The notes below the pieces were generated by a model. That model made no database searches, had not been told where the DNA came from, and saw nothing but the letters and a program-made list of their open reading frames with translations. From NCBI GenBank assembly GCA_030248195.1, contig JASAND010015520.1:1-64000 (forward strand): DNA of 64,000 nucleotides, read 5' to 3'. A program made the position numbers and the translations under genes. Source of the stretch: Trissonchulus latispiculum (lineage: Eukaryota > Nematoda > Enoplea > Enoplida > Ironidae). Positions 57,428 through 64,000 of this stretch are shown piece by piece. Positions within the stretch are counted from its first letter, which is position 1, and every line of letters starts with the position of its first letter.

Positions 57428-57631
57428 TTTATTTAATACAGATTTTAGGGTGGCTTGAAGCTCATCAGGGTTAAACGTTGGCAGAGGTTTTGATGGCGGT
57501 AACCAGCCAGCTTCCACTACACCAGGAATGCTTTCGATAGGAATCTGTTGTACACCATCGCCAAAACAAGTCAAGCCAGGATATACTTTGCGCGGTTCCG
57601 TTTTCAAATCTTGAGCCAACTGTTGAATTAT
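57428..57631 (-). CDS. KAT2: KAT2 exon: linker between HAT domain and bromodomain
   Basis: This 204-bp exon has acceptor TTTTTAG and donor GTAAGA, phase 0 at both ends, 68 residues. It contains RKVYPGLTCFGDGVQQIPIE and SIPGVVEAGW, the signature that joins the acetyltransferase domain to the bromodomain in GCN5/PCAF, and ends TLKSVLNK. KAT2 acetylates histone H3 within SAGA/ATAC-type complexes in the nucleus. The exons for the catalytic domain were not found up to 64000, so they lie further right or in sequence I could not resolve. Confidence 0.95.
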
Positions 57632-57887
57632 CTAAAAATAGAAAATAAATAATCTTACAATAAACTTACAGTAAGCTAAATTAAAGTACAACTACAAAGT
57701 TAACGTTTTGCCCAGTGCACTTCTCATACCAATTTCGCACAGTACGGTGGAACCTTTTAGTTTTTGCCAACAGAAAATCCCCAAAACTGGAAAATTTAAG
57801 TACGCAGTACTCGAATTGTGCAAAATAATATTTCTTTATGATTGTGCTGTGGCCTTTACACAAACTGTGCTAAGGTCCTATTTCTTT

Positions 57888-58310
57888 AAAGATAAAACGC
57901 ATTAGATTAAAATTAATCCGCATTAAAGAAACAGTACATCGGATTAAACGAATTATTATGTAACCCAGCGAGTTAAGCGAGTTAAACGGATAAAATTTAA
58001 TCCTATTTATTTAATAAGCAAAGGGTAAACATTTGAATTAAATCCTGGGATTAAAACATCAACGAGTTGATTTTAATCCGACCTGTTTAAGCGCTGTTTT
58101 TTAAAGATTAAGTTTTAATCCGTTTAATCCGCCTTCTGTATTTTCAACTAGCTTTCAATCCTCGTCAATCCTCGGATTAAACGGATTAAAATTTTAATCC
58201 GTTTCTTTAGTGGCGGATTAAATGGATTAAAATTATTTTTTCCGTGGATTAAAAATGGTAGGATTAAACGAGTTAATTTTAATCCGTTTAATCCGAACAT
58301 TTGATCCTTA
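57888..58310. repeat. Cluster of the word GGATTAAA, MITE-like
   Basis: GGATTAAA, TTTAATCC and close variants recur about twenty times in both orientations over 420 bp. The edges are uncertain (TTTCTTTAAAGAT at the left, CCTTAAATAAAT at the right) and I could not read terminal repeats or a target duplication. The design is the same as in the CTCCTAAG element 600 bp away. Confidence 0.6.
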
Positions 58311-58892
58311 AATAAATATGCCCTATAGTGCAGAGATATAGAAGCGACAGTGACTTGCAGAGATTGAACCAAAAATTTATCCTTTTGGGATGGCAACTTT
58401 TAACGGAATAGAGAAAAGTTTTTTCCGTTACAAGCAGCGCTTTAACGGAATAGGAAAACGCCAGGATATTTTTCGATGTACCTGTACATACAACCCATCC
58501 AAATTTAAATAAAACCCCAAAATTTTTAAATAAAAATTAAACAAAGACATGGAAAAAACATGTGCATTAGTTAAAAAATTTTGAAGGTATATATATATAT
58601 CAGTCAGTTTCTGGTTCAAGCCGACTTTGGCGCGATGGGTCAAAAATTTAATTTCGCTGATACTTTGCTCATTTGTAGGGTCTATGCATTGTTGGCAAAA
58701 TAAGAAGGAATTTGGTTCAGCCAATTTCGAGATATATATAAGCCTCTACAGTTGGGCTGTTTTTGACAAACAGCTGACATGGTGCGGGCACCAGTTTCAC
58801 CTATTTATTCATATGCTAAAGGGCATCATCCCATGAATTCCATATCATTAAAAAATTACCCTTTAAAACGGACCCTTTAAAATGACAGAAGG

Positions 58893-59966
58893 ACAAGTAA
58901 TAAAAATGCTCCTCCGGAGCATGAAAAAGTAATATGGGGGCTAGATTCAAAAAAGAAGAGGACTAGGTTGCGGGCGAATTAATATGGGCACAGCTTCGCC
59001 GAGCAACACATATTCGCGGACTGAAAAAAAGTTATATACATACGTATTACCAAGAGTACATAATAAGAGTGTGACGGCAGGCAAGCTCTCTGTTATCAGC
59101 TGTAGGTACATGCTATGTTCGCTAACGGCTGACCCCCCCGTGCTCTTCAAAGAAATTCGCACGCTATCTTTATGTGTTAAAGCTCGAAAACACAACTACT
59201 CAGTTGGTTCAATGTGCGTCTGCTTCGAACATTAACACGTAAAGATAGCGTGCCAATTTCTTTGAAGAGAACATACACGTTTGTGGGGGGAACAGCCATT
59301 AGCGAACATAGCATGTACCTACAGCTGATAACAGAGAGCTTGCCTGCTGTCACACTCTTACGTATTATGTACTCTTGGTATTACGTATGTATATATACCA
59401 GTGTTCAGTTTTAGTTACGGTGCGTAAATAATATACAAATATGATAAACGAGTTTTAGTGGAAGCAAACATTTCTTTCGATAAACTCTTAATATTTACTG
59501 TGCATTTTAACCATTGATAAGAAAACTCTATATTTCAACAATAATTCCAGGACTCTCTAAGACGATCTTCTATTTCTATTGAACCGTTAGCGTTACATCA
59601 TAGCCTTGGTTCTTTCTAGTTGCTTGCCGTAGTCCAGCACAACCAAATTACTATATAGTTTACGTATATATTATACGCAGGCAACTTGCAGCGATTGTTT
59701 AACTGCTGGAATTGTTATTATTGACTGACAATAATGGCATTGTATATGACAATCGCCATGGCGAAAGCCCGCGAATATGGGTTGCTCGGCGAAGCTGTGC
59801 CCATATTAATTCGCCCACAACCTAGTCCTCTTCTTTTTTTGAACCAAGCAACCATATTAAGCATTTTTAAGATTTTTAAGACTAGTCCTCTCTTGATTTT
59901 ACAACCTCACCACCACCCATATTACTTTTGGGAGGAGCATTTTTGAGGAGCATTTTTATTACTTGT
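58893..59966. mobile_element. Foldback element P with ACAAGTA ends
   Basis: The arms 58893-59018 and about 59765-59966 are reverse complements. They begin ACAAGTAATAAAAATGCTCC and contain GGGCACAGCTTCGCCGAGCA. The right arm is longer because of an internal duplication (GGAGCATTTTT twice). A separate foldback MITE (59034-59397) is inserted between the arms. The ACAAGTA...GCTCC end is the same as the tail of the satellite-bearing elements A and B. Confidence 0.75.
59034..59397. mobile_element. 360-bp foldback MITE inside element P
   Basis: The sequence is palindromic from TATACATACGTATTACCAAG to its complement at the right, with GAGTGTGACGGCAGGCAAGC in the arms. TA borders both sides. A diverged relative is at 44636-45150 in SNRPB intron 5. 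Open frames on both strands mirror each other. Confidence 0.78.
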
Positions 59967-59976
59967 ATATATATAT

Positions 59977-61105
59977 ACAAGTAGGAAAAATGCTCCTTGC
60001 AGTCGCATGAAAAAGTTAATATGAGCTATGATGGCCAACATTTAAGCGTGTCAAGGACAAGACTTAAAATGTTTAATATGAGCCAGCATCTAAATGTGTA
60101 GAGGACAAGATGTAAACGTCTAACATGAGCCGCTACGTTTCTCTTGGGCTCATATTGACGCTCACTTTGGTTACGCCTGTGGTACGTGTCCTCTAAACAG
60201 ACATTATTAAACCTAGCCAGCAAAGACTGAATATTAATACTGGCGTATACGTTTAGCAAAAATCAGAATTGCCAGATTTTTCAACTTCACTTCAAAAAAT
60301 GTGTTTGTTTTACGACGCTGCTTTAGATCTCACTATACGTATGTACATGTACGTATATAAATTATTAACAAAAGCAATCAATATAAACCTGAATAAGGAA
60401 ATAAAAATTAGAACTGTCACAGACGATATATACTTACCTAGTGAGATTTCATCCAGCCTTACCATCCTTGCATATGCAAACCATCCTAACCTTTTGACTA
60501 TCTGAAGAAAGCCTTTGTATCTACAAAATATATTAGCCATTTCATTTGCGTCAATATGAGCCCAAGAGAAACGTAGCGGCTCATGTTAGACGTTTACATC
60601 TTGTCCTCTACACATTTAGATGCTGGCTCATATTAAACATTTTAAGTCTTGTCCTTGACACGCTTAAATGTTGGCCATCATATAGGATAACGTGGGGGGG
60701 AGGGGGGGGGGGTGCAGACCCCTCCCAGACCAACAAAAAACGGGTAGACCTCCTCAGCGAAAAGGAAAAAAGGGCAGACCCTCTCGTCCAGAAAGGAAAA
60801 AAGGGTAGACCCCTTAGCGATTTTTACCAAAAATAGGTAATTTTTTAGTAAATTTTAGCGATTTTTTCAAAAAATTTCGTAAAAATCGCTAAAAATTGTC
60901 ATTTTTTACTAATTTTTGGTCAAAAACGTTAAAAATTCGCAATTTTTGCTAATTTTGGGACAGACCCCCTTAAAATTTTGGAATTTTTCAGGGGTAGACC
61001 CCTCGCCGATGTCGGGGTAGACCCCCCCGAATCGGACCCCGTGTTAATGTATGAAGCTCATATTAACTTTTTCATGCGACTGCAAGGAGCATTTTTCCTA
61101 CTTGT
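59977..61105. mobile_element. Foldback element Q with ACAAGTA ends
   Basis: The arms start ACAAGTAGGAAAAATGCTCC at 59977 and end with the complement at 61105. The arms run to about 60169 and from about 60548, with TTAAGCGTGTCAAGGACAAG and CTAACATGAGCCGCTACG in each. The right arm is split by the element at 60682-61055. The loop (60170-60547) contains an exon-like segment. P and Q are separated by a short TA palindrome (59961-59982). Confidence 0.75.
60682..61055. mobile_element. Element with GGATAACGTGGGGG...CCCCGTGTTAATGTA ends, short copy
   Basis: It splits the right arm of element Q between GGCCATCATA and GCTCATATT, which are contiguous in the left arm. So the inserted segment and its edges are defined by the host element itself. 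The word GGGTAGACC or GGGCAGACC recurs about eight times. No coding frame. Confidence 0.78.
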
Positions 61106-61299
61106 CCTATTTCATTTTTGGTATTGTATCAGAGTGTGATACCATCCATAATGGGTGGGTTTTAACTTATATATAGCAAGCCTGAAGGATTTTGTATTGT
61201 TACCTCCACTCCAGCTATATATATAATGAAACAATCTTTGCCACATTCATTTTAGCTAAAGATATAATGAAACAATCTTGGCCGCATTCATTTTAGAGG

Positions 61300-63760
61300 T
61301 TGACAATTTTTCGCGTTTTTGAATTACACGCTTGACAACACACGAATGTACCCTCTCCGCAGAGCGATGGAACCACTTTTCGTGGGTGCTATAATGACAA
61401 AAGTTGATCGCCTTGCCAAGGGCTTTCATTTGATACCAAACTTGACCACTTATGAAGACTTTCATTTTTGACCCACACCGGACCCACCGTGGGTGGGGCA
61501 CCCGCCCACAGGACGATGGAGCCACTTTTCGGGTGTTGCATAATGACAAAAGTTGATCGCCTCGCCAAGGGCTTTCATTTGATACCAAACTTGACCACTT
61601 TTGAAGACTTTCATTTTTGACCCACACCGGACCACTGTGGGTGGGGCACCTGCCCACAGGTCCGTGAGGGCACTTTTGTGGGTGGCATAATGACAAAAGT
61701 TGATCGCCTTGCCAAGGGCTTTCATTTGATACCAAACTTGACCACTTTTGAAGACTTTCATTTTTGACCCACACCGGACCCACTGTGGGTGGGGCACCCG
61801 CCCACAGATCGGTGGGGCCACTTTTTGGAGGTGGTATAATGACAAAAGTTGATCGCCTTGCCAAGGGCTTTCATTTGATACCAAACTTGACCACTTTTGA
61901 AGACTTTCATTTTTGACTCACACCGGATCCACTGTGGGTGGGGCACCCGCCCACAGGTCCGTGAGGGTACTTTTAGTGGGTGGCATAATGACAAAAGTTG
62001 ATCGCCTTGCCAAGGGCTTTCATTTGATACCAAACTTGACCACTTTTGAAGACTTTCATTTTTGACCCACACCGGACCCACTGTGGGTGGGGCACCCGCC
62101 GACAGATCGGTGGGGCCACTTTTTGGAGGTGGTATAATGACAAAAGTTGACCGCCTCGCCAAGGGCTTTCATTTGATACCAAACTTGACCACTTTTGAAG
62201 AATTCCATTTTTGACCCACACCGGACCCACTGTGGGTGGGGCACCCGCCCACAGGTCCGTGAGCGCACTTTTTGTGGGTGGCATAATGACAAAAGTTGAT
62301 CGCCTTGCCAAGGGCTTTCATTTGATACCAAACTTGACCACTTTTGAAGACTTTCATTTTTGACCCACACGGGACCCACTGTGGGTGGGGCACCCGCCCA
62401 TAGGTCCGTGAGGGCACTTTTTGTGGGTGGCATAATGACAAAAGTTGATCGCCTCGCCAAGGGCTTTCATTTGATACCAAACATGACCACTTTTGAAGAC
62501 TTTCATTTTTAACCCACACCGGACCCACCGTGGGTGGGGCACCCGCCCACAGGACGATGGAGCCACTTTTCGGGTGTTACATAATGACAAAAGTTGATCG
62601 CCTCGCCAAGGGCTTTCATTTGATACCAAACATGACCAATTTTGAAGACTTTCATTTTTGACACACACCGGACCCACTGTGGGTGGGGCACCCGCCCACA
62701 GGACGATGGAGCCACTTTTCGGGTGTGGCATAATGACAAAAGTTGATCGCCTCGCCAAGGGCTTTCATTTGATACCAAACATGACCACTTTTGAAGACTT
62801 TCATTTTTGACCCACACCGTACCCACCGTGGGTGGGGCACCCGCCCACAGGACGATGGAGCCACTTTTCGGGTGTGGCATAATGACAAAAGTTGATCGCC
62901 TCGCCAAGGGCTTTCATTTGATACCAAACATGACCACTTTTGAAGACTTTCATTTTTGACCCACACCGTACCCACCGTGAGTGGGGCACCCGCCCACAGG
63001 ACGATGGAGCCACTTTTCGGGTGTGGCATAATGACAAAAGTTGATCGCCTCGCCAAGGGCTTTCATTTGATACCAAACATGACCACTTTTGAAGACTTTC
63101 ATTTTTGAGCCACAGCTGACCCACTGTGGGTGGGGCACCCGCCCACAGGACGATGGAGCCACTTTTCGGGTGTGGCATAATGACAAAAGTTGATCGCCTT
63201 GCCAAGGGCTTTCATTTGATACCAAACATGACCACTTTTGAAGACTTTCATTTTTGACCCACACCGGACCCACCGTGGGTGGGGCACCCGCCCACAGGAC
63301 GATGGAGCCACTTTTCGGGTGTGGCATAATGACAAAAGTTGATCGCCTCGCCAAGGGCTTTCATTTGATACCAAACATGACCACTTTTGAAGACTTTCAT
63401 TTTTGAGCCACAGCTGACCCACTGTGGGTGGGGCACCCGCCCACAGGACGATGGAGCCACTTTTCGGGTGTGGCATAATGACAAAAGTTGATCGCCTCGC
63501 CAAGGGCTTTCATTTGATACCAAACATGACCACTTTTGAAGACTTTCATTTTTGAGCCACAGCTGACCCACTGTGGGTGGGGCACCCGCCCACAGGACGA
63601 TGGAGCCACTTTTCGGGTGTGGCATAATGACAAAAGTTGATCGCCTCGCCAAGGGCTTTCATTTGATACCAAACATGACCACTTTTGAAGACTTTCATTT
63701 TTGAGCCACACCGGAGCCACTGTGGGTGGGCGCTGTGGGTCAGAGGTCACATCCGTCGGT
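61300..63760 (-). repeat. Satellite array of 149-bp units, 16 copies
   Basis: The phase marker TTTGATACCAAAC (or complement) recurs every 149 bp from about 61431 to 63663. Each unit has AATGACAAAAGTTGATCGCC, AAGGGCTTTCATTTGATACC, GACCACTTTTGAAGACTTTC and CCCACTGTGGGTGGGG. The core is the reverse complement of the core in the arrays at 29, 31 and 36 kb. The right-hand units are the most alike. A ladder of 134-codon frames on the minus strand, one per unit, is a by-product of a unit length not divisible by three. Confidence 0.93.
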
Positions 63761-64000
63761 TTCGGCAGTATGCCCATCGTGTTCAGCGACCCCGATTTAC
63801 TATATATGGGTACCACCCCGAGGCCGAAAAACGCTGTTTTTGCCCGTTTTTAGACTATTTTCAAATTTTCGGACTTAGAAATTTTTCAGCTTGAAGGTGT
63901 CCAAAAACGCTATTTTTTCCATTTTTGACCATCTATAAAAATCGAACCAGATCGAAATTCGGGAAAAAAACATAAACTTGCTAAATGCCATTGCCTAGAT
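63761..64000. other. End of window, nothing assignable
   Basis: Unique-looking sequence follows the last satellite unit. No terminal motif such as ACTTGT or a hairpin is seen before the window ends. Confidence 0.4.

Noticed and set aside
57681..57863. 60-codon minus-strand frame just upstream of the KAT2 linker exon as a further KAT2 exon
   Set aside because: Its translation (RNWYEKCTGQN and neighbours) does not match the end of the GCN5/PCAF acetyltransferase domain expected before this exon, and no donor site fits the phase.
61300..63760. Regular array resembling a CRISPR
   Set aside because: The whole 149-bp unit repeats, with no short repeat and unique spacer pattern; the DNA is eukaryotic and no cas genes are present.
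61256..63816. Ladder of 134-codon minus-strand frames, each shifted by 149 bp, looking like a repeat-protein family
   Set aside because: The unit length (149) is not divisible by three and lacks stops in the right places, so every unit starts another frame that runs through the next ones. The same peptide is read in overlapping frames. This is a satellite by-product.

Overview
The window is animal-type eukaryotic DNA, almost entirely non-coding and packed with mobile elements. Two real host genes are visible as spliced exons with GT-AG introns. On the + strand, five exons of the spliceosomal Sm protein B/B' gene (SNRPB type) lie at 33756-46960. On the - strand, the last three coding exons of a GCN5/PCAF-type histone acetyltransferase (KAT2) lie at 57631-56167, including its bromodomain. 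The two genes face each other tail to tail. Multi-kilobase introns filled with transposons, AT-rich spacers and long (TA)n tracts suggest an invertebrate metazoan; the species cannot be named from this sequence alone. No bacterial-style operon, CRISPR array or rRNA gene is present.

Layout. 0.5-1.4 kb: inverted fragment of a satellite-bearing repeat. 2.7-10.2 kb: hAT-like MITEs with CATAGGTGT ends, a decayed 4-kb foldback, and two piggyBac-like elements back to back at one shared TTAA. 11.3-20.2 kb: a minus-strand Ty3/gypsy LTR retrotransposon (gag, damaged protease, RT-RNase H-integrase with one frameshift), followed by a 1,455-bp tandem array that contains LTR, pol tail and even the host flank. 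20.9-27.7 kb: more TTAA and hAT-like elements, a second gypsy remnant, and a three-level nest of hAT elements each proven by 8-bp target duplications. 27.9-37.6 kb: three copies of an unusual element that opens with a perfect hairpin and carries nucleosome-length tandem repeats. 32.6-47 kb: SNRPB exons and introns, interrupted by a 2.1-kb TIR element that itself contains two other elements. 47.4-55 kb: further TIR elements and AT-rich DNA. 56.2-57.6 kb: KAT2 exons. 56.9-61.1 kb: foldbacks and elements built from reiterated short words. 61.3-63.75 kb: a 16-copy satellite of 149-bp units.

The strongest unusual signals are: (1) the hairpin-headed, satellite-carrying elements, whose 147-149-bp repeat core recurs in at least five separate arrays; (2) several different MITE-like families, each built from its own reiterated 6-8-base word next to the termini; (3) nested insertions that give a readable order of events; and (4) the odd LTR/flank tandem array of the gypsy element. 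No family names were checked against a database. Superfamily assignments rest on target-site duplications, terminal repeats and protein motifs read directly from the sequence.
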